The notes beneath the pieces are model-generated. The model was not told the DNA's origin. It searched no databases and was given only the letters and a program-made list of their open reading frames with translations. This document shows positions 42,757 through 58,815 of a DNA stretch of 64,000 nucleotides, piece after piece. Every line of letters begins with the position of its first letter. The stretch's first letter is position 1. The stretch is from Prinia subflava (Eukaryota; Chordata; Aves; Passeriformes; Cisticolidae), in contig NC_086248.1 of NCBI RefSeq assembly GCF_021018805.1, positions 95,193,239 through 95,257,238 of the forward strand, written 5' to 3'. The translations under genes and the position numbers were made by a program.

Positions 42757-44165
42757 GGAAGGAAAAAATGGTAGAGGAATGCCATGGGGAAGAGTTGTTG
42801 AAGGCAGTTGCTGTCTTTTCCATGTGACGGCAAGTGAACATTGACTTTCTGTATCTAATGGAAGCCTTCAAAATGCCTTAGGCTAAGTGTCAGTCTATCT
42901 GCTTCTGCATAGTCTTCTTAGGTTCCAGGCCAATGGAGTCCTGTCTCATGGCACGTGGCACTCTTCCCTTTGTGTTAATCAAGATGGGCTGTGCTGAGAA
43001 CAACCACCCCACATCTGTTCTGGTCCCTGCCACACTGGCATAAGCTTCTTCAAATATTTCCTGATGTCGGAAGCTGCCTGCTCACTAAAGACACTGAGTC
43101 CAAGGGTGTCACTAAGGGCTGGGGATGGTCATCACCCTGCCCAGTGAGCAGACAAGCTTAGAGCTGCCCAGTCATCCTGGAACAAGCTTATTGTGCTGTC
43201 TTGGCAAAATTCTGCTGCCCACAATAATTTCTCCCAGTTCTGTACAACCTTGGCCACAGATATCTCCTCACCTGAACCAGGGATATTTCCCATCACATCA
43301 AACACCTCGAGGCATGTGAAACCCCTTTTTGCATGCCAAGAAGGGACTTCCACTCCCTTCTCTGTGTGCTCTAGCACCCATTGTGTGGCACAAGGGACAC
43401 AAGGCTCTCCTGTGCCTGTCTCCAAAGGCCTTCAAGCAGAGACTCGAGCATCCTAGTAGAGACTCAAGACACCCACCTTGTGCCTTACAGGGGCCTACAC
43501 AATTCCTCTGTGGCCACCTCACTGATCATGCTGCGCACGCCTTCTCCACCCACTACCCATGATTTCACCAAATCTGCACCAAATGTCACAACAATAGAGA
43601 GGTTCAAATGCACCCATATAATTTACACAGACTCTGCACATGGAATTTTAACACTCCTCCTCTGGATCCTTCCTGCTCTGAAGATCCCAGGTGAACTCAC
43701 CAGTACCTGCTCTGAAGGACAGAGGCTCCAGCAGTACTGTCCTTGGGTTCCATCTGGGCTGCCAAAATGCAGAGGAAACTCCCGTGTGTAACCATTCTGG
43801 AGGCACAAGTGACGCCAACAAGCTGATGGGTGACCAGTTTTATTCCCTAACCACACCATTCTCACCCAGTCAGAGCAGGTATCCATCCCCATTCACCCTT
43901 GGGATCCCTACAGCAGACTCACAGATGTCACATTCCATAAAGAGCCACCAGCTCCTGCTGCAGCACTCAGTGTCCATTCAAATCCCTGGCTGGTGCCACA
44001 GCTCCCCGTGCCCTCTGTCATGCAAAGCGTGGGCAGTTCCTGGCCTCTGGTCTGGGGGCTCCTGCCAGGCAGAGCTCAATCTGCAACTGGCACACCCAGC
44101 TCCCTGCCCCAAAGGGATTCCTCAGCAGCTGCTGGCCACGGGGACTGCACAGCCTCATCCTACAA
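42757..44165. other. Spacer 1 remainder, homologous to spacer 2, no gene
   Basis: Matches 48621-48774, 49344-50361 and 51479-51690 in order, with the private elements of spacer 2 removed. Part resembles degraded repeat sequence, but no edges are clear. Overlapping frames (for example 43691-44179) lack motifs. Confidence 0.55.
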
Positions 44166-44169
44166 GAAC

Positions 44170-45055
44170 AGGGGCCTGAAGAAAGCAGCAGAGCCAGCAG
44201 CCTTCTTACAATGGCAGGTCCTAAAAGGACAAGGGGCAGTGGCTTTACAGTGACAGAGAGTAACTTTAGATGAGACCACAGGAAGGAATTCTTGATTGTG
44301 AGATACTGGCATGGGTTTCCCAAAACAACTGTGGATGCCTGTTTTTCATGTAGGCAGGGTCAGCACACAAGATACAGACACTGACTTCAGGAATAAATGT
44401 AATTTACTATCATTCAAAAACTGCAAAGAATTGCAAAAGGATAAGCTAAGCACTGCATCAAATCAGTACTGTCAAAGACTGCCTACAGTGATGAAGACAC
44501 ATCACAAGTTACCCTAACCCTTGACCATCCTCCAGGTCTGACCATCAAGCGGGGGAAGTCACTGTCCCAGTGAAGGACTGGAGAACCCCTCCCAGCACCT
44601 GGGAAATCCTGCAGGTGCCTTCCCCTACGGGCAATGAGATTTCTGACTGTGCTGGGAGAGGGCCCCATTTTATACTGTTGAACAAACAAACTACCATAAC
44701 TTCTAGTTCAGGATCATCTGGTTTTGTTCTCCTATTGCGACACTCCCAAGGCCTTGGAGGGCTCCAGGAGGAACCAGGGTAGTTGTCTGTGATCCTACAC
44801 CACAAAAGAAGGCCCAATGTGGCCTTGTCCAGTTTCTACACAGAGAAAGGCAAATCCATGTTTTGCCAATGAGCGGATATAGATAACATTTGGTTGGAAG
44901 GTTCCTCCAGAGGCCACCTTTTGGTCAAGAGCTGATGTTCCTGCTTCAGGCAGGGCCTGTTGATCAGGACTTAGTACTTCAATGCCCCATCCCTGCAAGT
45001 GTTCAAGGACAGCTTCTGAGGCAGGCTCTGAGCAACCTTCTCCAGTACAAACTAT
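44170..45055 (+). mobile_element. CR1 LINE 3' fragment upstream of copy 2, split by an LTR
   Basis: CR1 sequence runs from about 44170 to 44339 (CCTAAAAGGACAAGGGGCAGTG, ACAACTGTGGATGCC) and resumes at 44982 (ATGCCCCATCCCTGC, GTTCAAGGACAGCTTCTG). The split is caused by the LTR at 44340-44981. Confidence 0.82.
44340..44981 (-). mobile_element. LTR inserted in CR1, shared by the upstream regions of copies 2 and 3
   Basis: A 642-bp element with termini TG...CA and a 5-bp TSD ATGCC at 44335-44339 and 44982-44986; removing it restores the CR1 reading CTGTGGATGCCCCATCCC. The same insertion with the same TSD is at 51852-52490, and it is absent upstream of copy 1. On the minus strand it shows AGTATAAAATGG near 44675 and ACATTTATTCCTG at the 3' side, so it is antisense to the acrosin genes. 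It ends about 350 bp before the copy 2 ATG. Confidence 0.88.
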
Positions 45056-45095
45056 CCCTCCCTGCCCATGGCAGGAAGTCAGAGCTATGTGATTT

Positions 45096-45334
45096 CCAAG
45101 CTCCCTTCCACCCCAAACCACTCTGTGGCTCACCCATTCGATGTTGCCCCTCCCCCCGTGGGCCCAGTTGCCCAGGCCCCCACAGAGCCCAGAACACGGA
45201 ACCCACCCCTCTGTGACATCAGCCCCAGGGCCGAGGGCACCACGGGCAGCGCGGCTGCTGCGGGCACTGCGGCTGTGGCTGCGCTGCTGCACGGAGCCCT
45301 CAGTGCTTGCTGCTGACACGTGCCTCTGGCAGCC
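45096..45334 (+). promoter_or_regulatory. Proximal promoter/5' UTR region of acrosin copy 2
   Basis: TATA-less GC-rich block nearly identical to those of copies 1 and 3, with the CRE-like TGACATCA at 45214-45221, 121 bp before the ATG. Near-identity, in contrast with the diverged coding exons, suggests constraint or conversion. Factor binding is inferred, not shown. Confidence 0.6.
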
Positions 45335-47557
<2,223 letters not shown>

Positions 47558-47723
47558 GCAGCAGGACAGGCAGCATCCAGGGCAGGCTGCAGTGCACCAC
47601 AACCATTTCCTGCTGGGCAAGGCCTGCTGATCCAAAGGCACCCTCAGTGTCAAAAGCCTGCTCTGTCCTGACTACGTTCTTCTCCTCTTTGCATGCAGAC
47701 ACTGCAGTTGATTTAGTTGTTGA

Positions 47724-47729
47724 AATAAA
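47724..47729 (+). terminator. Poly(A) signal AATAAA of acrosin copy 2
   Basis: AATAAA occurs 167 bp after the stop in the same sequence context as copy 1, with a T-rich stretch downstream. Confidence 0.8.
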
Positions 47730-48774
47730 GTTACCTTTGTTCACAGGGAACCATCTTTTTAGTACAATTCCCACTCCAGGGCAAGGCAAGAAGTGCCACA
47801 CTTGGCAACTGCAGAGTGAGCCTGAGGCACAAAAAGGAACAGAGTGTCTCCAAAGAGCTCCAAAGTGCCTGGTCAGAGAGGAGAGTGCTCTGAGCCACCA
47901 TGGGCTGGAGAAACCTGGTACATCAAGCCTAGGAAGGCAATAGGACAAAAACAGACACCTTGGGGACAGTGCTCAAATGCCCATGGGCTGATGATTTAAG
48001 GCCTGGTGTGAGCCTGGGCCTGGTGGAACAGACCTGGGAAAGTGCCCAGCATGACAAGGGAAACTCCTGGCTCCTGACTGGAGTGCCAGTGCCCTAAGGC
48101 AGAGCCAGATTTCACAGTATTAAAGGGGGATTGATGTGCCAGGTGGTCACAGATACCCAAAGGATGAGCTGGGGTCATTCTGGGGAGAGGAACCTGGCAG
48201 GAACAGTAGGAGAGCACCGCAGGAATGCCATGGAGGGCCAAGGGGAGTGGGCCAACAGCAGCTGCAACATCAAGGCAGGGCCAACCTGGGAGCCAGGGGG
48301 AAAAGATCCCTGGGCTTGGGTCCATATTTGGGAGGAGACAAGGGCAGAGACAGGGAGGAGTCAAGGAAGATGAGAGGGCTGTATAATCCTGGCAAATGGA
48401 GAGAAGGAGCAATCAAAGAGCCAGCTGCACAGACACAAAGTGCAGCTTGCTGTGCTTCTTTTCTGAGTGCTGCACATAATCACCACAGGATGGACAAGAA
48501 CCTTCTTATCTTGGGTTGCGAATTAACAAATCAGCTACAAAATGTACAATTTTACCCCCAAATTCATACCCTTTTCAATTAAACTTTGATTCTGGGGGTG
48601 GTAGGGGGGCAATGGTAGAGGATCCTGGAATGCCATGGGGAAGAGCTGTTGAAGGAAGTTCCTCTCTTTTCCATGTGAAGGCAAGTGAATGTTGATTTTC
48701 TCCATCTAACAGAATGCTTCAAAATGCCTTGGGCTTGGTGTCACTCCATCTGCTTCTGGATATTCTTCTTGGCT
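47730..48774. other. Spacer 2, 5' part, homologous to spacer 1, no gene
   Basis: Matches 40164-40551 and then 41100-41598 and onward, skipping both private LTRs of spacer 1. The site at about 48117 is the empty target of the 540-bp LTR. No exon is visible. Confidence 0.6.
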
Positions 48775-48779
48775 TCAAG

Positions 48780-49338
48780 TGATGACTTAAAGAACCTAGA
48801 AATAAAACAACACGCTTTCAACATAATATTACTATAGGAGGTGATATAAAGGCTGATCTTTATTATAAAGGCCTCCAGCAGCAGATATGGAAAATGTCCA
48901 CAGAATTCCTCACCCACGTGGGCTGAATACAGTTTTATAAGCTTAGCAAATTAGCTTATTTGACAAAAATCACCAATTAGAAGAACAAGTGGTGAAGTAA
49001 TTTCTCCCTTGGTTCAATGGTCTCTAAATCCTAGCCCCTCCCCCCCTTCCCCACTTCCCACCCCCAGATGGAAACTAAACTTTGTTTATGAAAATGTGTT
49101 TCAAAGAGCTGTTTCCAGCCTTGGTTCCCAAGAAGAACCAAGACAGGATTAGGGGCCTTGTACCCTCCAGGGCATAGAGTTCTGAAATATGTTTTGTCTT
49201 TCTGCTTAGGGAAAAGGTAGGGAAAAGTTCTGGGAAAACTAGCCACAGATACAACAACAGGCTACAGAGCTACAAAGCTATGTGTAAAGAATACAGACAA
49301 TATATAAAATAAAAGAGGCAAAAATCAATCTGGCATCA
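48780..49338 (-). mobile_element. Solo LTR private to spacer 2
   Basis: A 559-bp element with termini TGATG...CATCA. TCAAG at 48775-48779 and TCAGG at 49339-49343 form a 5-bp TSD with one mismatch. Spacer 1 shows the empty site at about 42922-42930 (GGTTCCAGGCC). A minus-strand AATAAA near 48858 suggests antisense orientation. Confidence 0.85.
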
Positions 49339-49343
49339 TCAGG

Positions 49344-50361
49344 CCAATGTAGTCCTGTCTCATGGCACGTGGCACTCTTCCCTTTGTGTTAATCAAGATG
49401 GGCTGTGCTGAGAACAACCACCCCACATCTGTTCTGGTCCCTGCCACACTGGCATAAGCTTCTTCAAATATTTCCTGAAGTAAATTTCAGGGGCTGCCTG
49501 CTCACTAAAGACACTGAGTCCAAGGGTGTCACCAAGGGCTGGGGATGGTCATCACCCTGCCCAGTGAGCAGACAAGCTTAGAGCTGCCCAGTCATCCTGG
49601 AACAAGCTTATTGTGCTCTCTTGGCAAAATTCTGCTGCCCACAATAATTTCTCCCAGTTCTGTACAACCTTGGCCACGGATATCTCCTCACCTGAACCAG
49701 GGATATTTCCCATCACATCAAACACCTCGAGGCATGTGAAACCCCTTTTTGCATGCCAAGAAGGGACTTCCACTCCCTTCTCTGTGTGCTCTAGCACCCT
49801 TTGTATGGCACAAGGGACACAAGGCTCTCCTGTGCCTGTCTCCAAAGGCCTTCAAGCAGAGACTCGAGCCCCTCCTCCTCACAGCTTATGGGGACCTCCA
49901 CAATTCCTCTGTGGCCACCTTAGGCTGATCATGCTGTGCACACCTTCTCCACCCACTACCCATGACTTCACCAAATCTGCACCAAATGTCACAACAACAG
50001 AGAGGCTCAAATGCACCCTTATAATTTACACAAACTCTGCACACAGAACTATAACATTCCTCCTCTGGCTCATTCCTGCTCTGAAAATCCCAGCAGTTTG
50101 ATATGCGGAGGAGGGAGGCTCCAGAGGTACTTGTCTACAGTTCCATCTGAGCTGCCCTAGTGCTGAGGAAACTCCCCTGTGTGACCATTCCAGGTCATAG
50201 GTGGCTCCAGCAACCTGACAGGTGCCCTGTTTGATTCCCTGCCCGTGCCATTTTCCCGCAGTTGGAGTGGGTTTCTGTAAATATTCCTGGGGTTCCATCA
50301 ACACTCTCACAGATGTCTCATTCCATAAAGAGCCACCAGCTCCTGTTGCAGTTCTCAGTGT
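49344..50361. other. Spacer 2 middle part, homologous to 42925-43972, no gene
   Basis: Close match to spacer 1, with some divergence after about 49870. Open frames across it are shared by both spacers but lie in repeat-like sequence without motifs. Confidence 0.55.
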
Positions 50362-51478
50362 TGTCCTGGTTTAAAGGACAGGTGTCTGCCAAGGAAGGCA
50401 GGAAGCTCCCTTGGAATGGCAAATGTGACCCCCTTTCTTCCAAATTATTATAACTTTGAAATTACAGGGTTTGAGGCAGAGCTATGAGGACAGGAGTAAC
50501 AGTTCTTTACCAGTGTGTCTAACGAGGCAATCACAGAACAACAGCAGCAGCAGCAACAACAAACAGAAGCAGGAGGCGGCAGGAGCCGTCTCTCGGCCGC
50601 AGGCGCTTTCCCCTTGGTGCAGTTCCGGGCACGGCCGCCAGGGGCGCTGGTGGCTCCCGGCCGGGCGGGGCAGGGCGATGATTCCCCCGCCTGCAGGGGG
50701 CGCTGTGGCGCGGGCTCGGCCGCCGCTCTCCACACGGTGATGGTGGAAGAGAGGGAGAGGGGCTTCCTTTGGAAACCCACGGGAAGCAGCCGGTGTCAGT
50801 GCCACTCGGAAAGCTGGATGGACTGCAGCGGGAACCTTGGAGCAACAGGCCAGAAGAGCAGAGGCAGGGCCATCCCGGAGTGACAACAAAGTGTACCAAA
50901 GATTCTGGAGCCGTGCCAGAAACCACAGAGTGTTCGGGCAGGCACGGAGTATTGGGTTAATGTGCAGCAAAAGAGCCCAAATCAGCAGCAGAAAACAGCA
51001 CAGCTGGGCAGTGGCTGCCAGGCTACTGCAAGCAGCAGCCCCAAGCAGCTGGGAGACGCGCCCTCCAGGATGGGGGAGGGAGACAGGGTCCCCTTTGCAG
51101 TGAGGCTGGGTGTTGGAAAGGTCCCAGTTCAACAGCTGCTCTTGTGAGCAGAAGCTCACCCACAGAAAGGAGAAGAGCAGTGCAGAACAGAATTCCAGGG
51201 TGGCAGCGAATTCACCCCACAGCAGCAGCAAACCTGACCATTCCCCTCCGGCCCCGAGAGTGAGAGAGAGTGAGGAGCTGAGCCCAGCCACTCACGGCTC
51301 AGCCAAAATCTCACAGTATCTCTACACTTCCAAAGAGAAGTCCCCTGCTCAGAGACAGGAGCTAACTGCACCATCCCTCCTCCTCCATGTCTTAGGCAAC
51401 AAATGTGAGAAAATTCCCTGAGAGAAAAGGGAGGGTCGGGGCATGAGGGGGTGGGGGGTAGGAGGAGAAACGCCAAAC
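50362..51478. mobile_element. Retroviral LTR-type insertion private to spacer 2
   Basis: About 1.1 kb starting TGTCCTGGTTTAAAGGACAG, a start I recognise from passerine LTRs, is absent from spacer 1, where CTCAGTGTCCATTC near 43965-43979 is uninterrupted. The right edge is placed by homology resuming at TCCAATAAGTGCTCTGG. A clear TSD was not found. The element has a GC-rich core with a CAG/CAA stretch at about 50540-50565 and a CTCF-like motif. A long minus frame across it looks like chance. Confidence 0.7.
50690..50705 (+). promoter_or_regulatory. CTCF-like motif inside the spacer 2 element
   Basis: CCTGCAGGGGGCGCTG matches the vertebrate CTCF core (CC-N-S-Y-AG-GGGGCGC). A second site at 50635-50649 (CCGCCAGGGGCGCTG) is one G short of the core. 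Both are on the + strand, about 55 bp apart. Binding is not shown. Confidence 0.5.
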
Positions 51479-51684
51479 TCCAATAAGTGCTCTGGCCAGT
51501 GCCACAGGTCCTGTGCCCTCTGTCATGCAGAGGGTGCACAGTCTCGGGTCCTGGGCTTGCACCAGCCAGAGCTCAATCTGCAGCTGGCACTTCAGCTGCA
51601 CCCCCAGCTCACAGCCTGAAATGGATTCCTCAGCAGCTGCCTCCCCCAGAGACTGCACAGCCTCATCCTGCAAGAAGAGGGGCC

Positions 51685-52565
51685 TGAAGAAAGCAGCAAA
51701 GAGCTTTCCTACAAGGGCAGATCCTAAAAGGACAAGGCGCAATGGCTTTACAGTGACAGAGGGTGGCTTCAGATGAGATACTGGAAAGGAATTCTTGACT
51801 GTGAGTCTGCTGAGATACTGGCATGAGTTGCCCAGAGCAACTGTGGATGCCTGTTTTACATGTAGGCAGGGTCAGCACACAAGATACAGACACTGACTTC
51901 AGGAATAAATGTAATTTACTATCATTCAAAAACTGCAAAGAATTGCAAAAGGATAAGCTAAGCACTGCATCAAATCAGTACTGTCAAAGACTGCCTACAG
52001 TGATGAAGACACATCACAAGTTACCCTAACCCTTGACCATCCTCCAGGTCTGACCATCAAGCAGGGGAAGTCACTGTCCCAGTGAAGGACTGGAGAACCC
52101 CTCCCAGCACCTGGGAAATCCTGCAGGTGCCTTCCCCCACAGGCAATGAGATTTCTGACTGTGCTGGGAGAGGGCCCCATTTTTATACTGTTGAAAAAAC
52201 TACCATAACTTCTAGTGCAGGATCATCTGGTTTTGTTCTCCTATTGCAACGCTCCCAAGGCCTTGGAGGGCTCCAGGAGGAACCAGGGTAGTTGTCTGTG
52301 AACCTACACCACAAAAGAAGGCCTGATGTGGCCTTGTCCAGTTTCTTCACAGAGAAAGGCAAATCCATGTTTTGCCAATGAGCGGATATAGATAACATTT
52401 GGTTGGAAGGTTCCTCCAGAGGCCACCTTTTGGTCAAGAGCTGTTGTTCCTGCTTCAGGCAGGGCCTGTTGATCAGGACTTAGTACTTCAATGCCCCATC
52501 CCTGCAAGTGTTCAAGGACAGCTTCTGAGGCAGGCTCTGAGCAACCTTCTCCAGTACAAACTATC
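51685..52565 (+). mobile_element. CR1 LINE 3' fragment upstream of copy 3, split by an LTR
   Basis: Same arrangement as upstream of copy 2. CR1 sequence reaches CTGTGGATGCC at 51851 and resumes at 52491 with ATGCCCCATCCCTGC. The halves are separated by the shared LTR. Confidence 0.82.
51852..52490 (-). mobile_element. LTR inserted in CR1 upstream of copy 3 (same event as 44340-44981)
   Basis: A 639-bp copy with the same TSD ATGCC (51847-51851, 52491-52495), colinear with 44340-44981. It is therefore one insertion later duplicated with the unit, not two independent insertions. Confidence 0.88.
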
Positions 52566-52604
52566 CCTCCCTGCCCATGGCAGGAAGTCAGAGCTATGTG
52601 ATTT

Positions 52605-52843
52605 CCAAGCTCCCTTCCATCCCAAACCATTCTGTGGCTCACCCATTCGATGTTGCCCCTCCCCCTGTGGGCCCAGTTGCCCAGGCCCCCACAGAGCCCA
52701 GAACACGGAACCCACCCCTCTGTGACATCAGCCCCGGGGCCGAGGGCACCACGGGCAGCGCGGCTGCTGCGGGCACTGCGGCTGTGGCTGCGCTGCTGCA
52801 CGGAGCCCTCAGTGCTTGCTGCTGACACGTGCCTCTGGCAGCC
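52605..52843 (+). promoter_or_regulatory. Proximal promoter/5' UTR region of acrosin copy 3
   Basis: Nearly identical to the blocks before copies 1 and 2, with TGACATCA at 52723-52730, again 121 bp before the ATG. No TATA box is visible. Confidence 0.6.
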
Positions 52844-55742
<2,899 letters not shown>

Positions 55743-55909
55743 GCAGCAGGACAGACAGCATTCAGGGCAGGCTGCAGTGCACTGCAGCCATTTCCCACTG
55801 GGGCAAGGCCTGCTGCCCCAAAGGCAGCCTCAGTGTCAAAACCCTTCTCTGTCCTGCCCACATTCCTCTCCTGTGTGCAGGCAAATACTGGAATTGACTA
55901 AGTTGTTGA

Positions 55910-55915
55910 AATAAA
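55910..55915 (+). terminator. Poly(A) signal AATAAA of acrosin copy 3
   Basis: AATAAA lies 168 bp after the stop in the conserved context GTTGTTGAAATAAAATTACC. The 3' flank stays homologous to copies 1 and 2 until about 56115, which marks the right edge of the duplicated unit. Confidence 0.8.
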
Positions 55916-56439
55916 ATTACCTATGCTCAAAGTGAAACAGCTTTTTGGTGCAATTCCAATTCCTGGGCAAGTCCCATTGGGTACAAAGGGACACAGTGGG
56001 TACAACGGGACAGAGTGGATCCAAAGCGCTCCAAAGTGCCTGGTCAGAGAAGAGAGTGTTCTGAGCCACCATGGGCTGGAGGAACTTGGGATATCAAGCG
56101 GAGGAAGAGGATAGGAAAATATTTTTATTAAGGCTCACATAGTAACCATTTGTAAGAGTGTTGCTTTTACAACACTGACACTGCTTATGTCATTTCCTCC
56201 TCTCCTCAGTGGCAAAATAGGCATTGTGTTTGCAGTGCAGATATTGGTGCCATTGCTTATATATTTTTTTTTCATTTATCTGGTCCAATTTTCACATCTC
56301 ACCAGTGCCTGAAATGTGCTTTTTTTCTAAAAATCCTAATAGAAGAGGAAAAGTTAGATGAGGGAGTTGAAAATCCCACACACAGAGCACACCTTGCGCT
56401 ATGACATCATAAGCACAAGCAAACCTGAATTTCCATACC

Positions 56440-56800
56440 TCGTGGTCGTTCGGTGCTGAGGGAAGCGGAAGGCTCTCATAACCGAGCTGGTTGCAGCCAG
56501 CCCAAGCACCAACCCTGGCTCCGTATCTCTCACCCTGGCTCCTTATTTCCCACCCGGTACCGGCGGGGCCGCCTCGGCTTTGCTCGGATCAGACTCAGCT
56601 CCGGTCTCCTCCCTCCCCCGGGCAACGAGCTCGGCTGCACCGCGCTGCCCCTCTGAGCCCCGGACACCTCCGGGCCGCCGGCTCCGCTCGGCTGCGGCTC
56701 TGGGCCGAGACCTTTTCCTCCCTGCGGCACCGGGGACGCCGCTCCCGCACCTCCGATGACCCCTCACCCGCCCGGCTCGGTGCTTCTCTCCATCCCACCC
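56440..56800. promoter_or_regulatory. CpG island 0.7 kb downstream of the array
   Basis: About 360 bp of GC-rich, CpG-dense sequence (CCGGTACCGGCGGGGCCGCC, CCGGGCCGCCGGCTCCGC) in AT-rich surroundings, abutting a CR1 fragment. A CRE-like TGACATCA at 56402-56409 precedes it. Frames run open on both strands because of composition; none has a motif. It could be a promoter for an unseen or non-coding transcript. Confidence 0.6.
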
Positions 56801-56990
56801 GGCCAGGGATGGGACATCCACAGCTTCTCTGAGCAGCCTGTTCCAGAGCCTCATCATTCTCACAGTGAAGAATCTCTCCCTTATATCTACACGAAATCTA
56901 CCATTTCCTTTTAAAACCATTCCCCCTGGCCCTATACCTACAGAACCTACTGAGTACCGAGTAACCAGTACTGTTTCACCCTTTATCAGT
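56801..56990 (-). mobile_element. CR1 LINE 3' fragment, antisense
   Basis: The + strand reads GGATGGGACATCCACAGCTTC, GAGCAGCCTGTTCCAGAGCC, CACAGTGAAGAATCTCTCCC and AAAACCATTCCCCCTGGCCC, the complement of a standard CR1 3' end. It is truncated on both sides. Confidence 0.85.
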
Positions 56991-58489
56991 AGCCTGCTGA
57001 AACACGTTTGCACTCAGTGAAAGCCACACTTTGCATTATGCCTAGCACCAAAACACAAAGCCACTGGAACAAAAGGAAAAAGAACTAGCATGCCATGTGT
57101 TATTCATGCCATGGCACAAATTCCGCCTGTCCTCCATCTCAAAAAGTAACACAATCCGAAACACTTTCCTGCCCCCCATGCATTTAAAGCCCATGCCCAC
57201 TCCCCACATTGCTGCATCCCCCAGAAAACACTTCCAGCCTTCCCATCCAAATCACTTACAGCTTGCATAAGTGTAATTCAATATATGCTGATTCTTCAAT
57301 TTATTCAGTATTCTGCACTCCAACATTCTGCTCCAACATTCAGCTGACATGAAAAGCAGGCACCCATTTGTACTGAGATGGCAGAACAGCTGAATGCTTA
57401 ATAACCTAAGTAGTTCAATTCACTGATGATTATTAAATCCTAGAAAGGTTTCCAAAGTGAAGGGTTTCCAGTGTGAACTGCAAGCAATTTCCCACCACAT
57501 AAGCTAAATGTGAGACCATGAGCTTTGTTTTAAAATTAGCAGACAAACTTGCTAACATTTGATTTTCTTCAACGGAAATAAATGGTTTCAACAGACTTTA
57601 AAAATGCTTTGTTAAAAAATCTTATTAGTCATGCCTTATTCAGCTAACACTTAGCCCAAATTGAGTCTGTTCTCTGGAGTTCTTCCAGCTATGTGGGAAA
57701 TGGCTGCTCTGCCAAACTGCCCTCTCTTGAGCCTGATATTTTCAAATCTGGTTCTTCCAATACTACAGTCATCTGAGTGCAATGAAACCTTCAAAGGCTG
57801 GATTGCCACCTGTGCTCAGAAATTGCAGCATTGCAGCTTTTCATCCCCAACCCTGCAAAGCAACAATCTTGTTCAATGAGAATATTTACCAGGAATCCGT
57901 ATATATAAAAAATGTGTAACTAGAGCTAATTTTTGTGCTTGGAATCAAAACTTCACCAGTGCTTCAAAAATCCCCACATCAGCTCCACTTCATGGCAACC
58001 TTGAAAGCATTTGATGAGTACATTGTTGACATTTTAGAAAGCAGGGCAGAATTTTGTGATTGCCAATTACAAGGTTACATTGCACCCCTAGTTCTGTCAG
58101 GGTATAACCTATAATTAAAAAAAAAAAAATAACAACAGTAACCCAACAAAAACTCAACCACAGGGAAACCCTGTGGTGATGTATTTTGAAGTGGTCTGTG
58201 GGTTCTTTGGGTCATTGGAGTCAACTGCCTGCCTTAGAGTACATTTGAGGCATATAACAGCACTCTCCTGAAATCCATGGTCTGTCAGGTCTGATTGTTT
58301 ACACCATCCACATAATTGCACAAATTGCTTTCACTTCCTGTTCACTGTATACAATTCAAAACAATCAAAGAACAGAGTTTGGGCATCATTAGCCCATATA
58401 ACCTGTTCTTCAGTGCAAACATGTAATTACATTAATTAACATATTAATGCTGATTACTTAGAGCTGTATATCATATAAGAGTAATTAAT
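56991..58489. other. Non-coding stretch, no gene recognised
   Basis: AT-rich sequence with short frames only (longest 72 codons) and no motif or repeat edge. Confidence 0.5.
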
Positions 58490-58815
58490 TCTGTAATGGT
58501 TTGGGTTGGAAGGAACTTTCAAGATCTTGTTCCAACCCCTGACATTGGCAGGGCCACCTTCAGTAGATTAGGTTGTTCAGAGCCCCATCCAACCTAGTCT
58601 TGAACACTTCCAGGGATAAGACATCCGCAATTCCTCTTGGAAAGTTGTTCCAGTGCCTCTACCACCCTCACAGTAAAGAATTTTTTCCTAATATCTAATC
58701 TAAAGCTACTCTCTTCTGGTTTGTAGCCATTCTCCTCCTTGTCCTACATTCTCTTGCAAATGGTCTCTCTCCATCCTTCTTGTAGGCTCCCTTCTGGAAG
58801 GTACTGGAAGGCCAC
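58490..58815 (-). mobile_element. CR1 LINE 3' fragment, antisense
   Basis: The + strand carries the CR1 complement in order: GGGTTGGAAGGAACTTTCAAGATC, CAACCTAGTCTTGAACACTTCC, GTTGTTCCAGTGCCTCTACC, AAAGAATTTTTTCCTAATATCTAATC. It is the best preserved CR1 piece in the window; no protein-coding part remains. Confidence 0.9.

Noticed and set aside
50482..51291. 269-codon minus-strand open frame with hydrophobic stretches
   Set aside because: It lies entirely in a GC-rich private LTR-type insertion, its Leu runs come from the CAG/CAA stretch, overlapping frames are also open, and no domain is recognisable.
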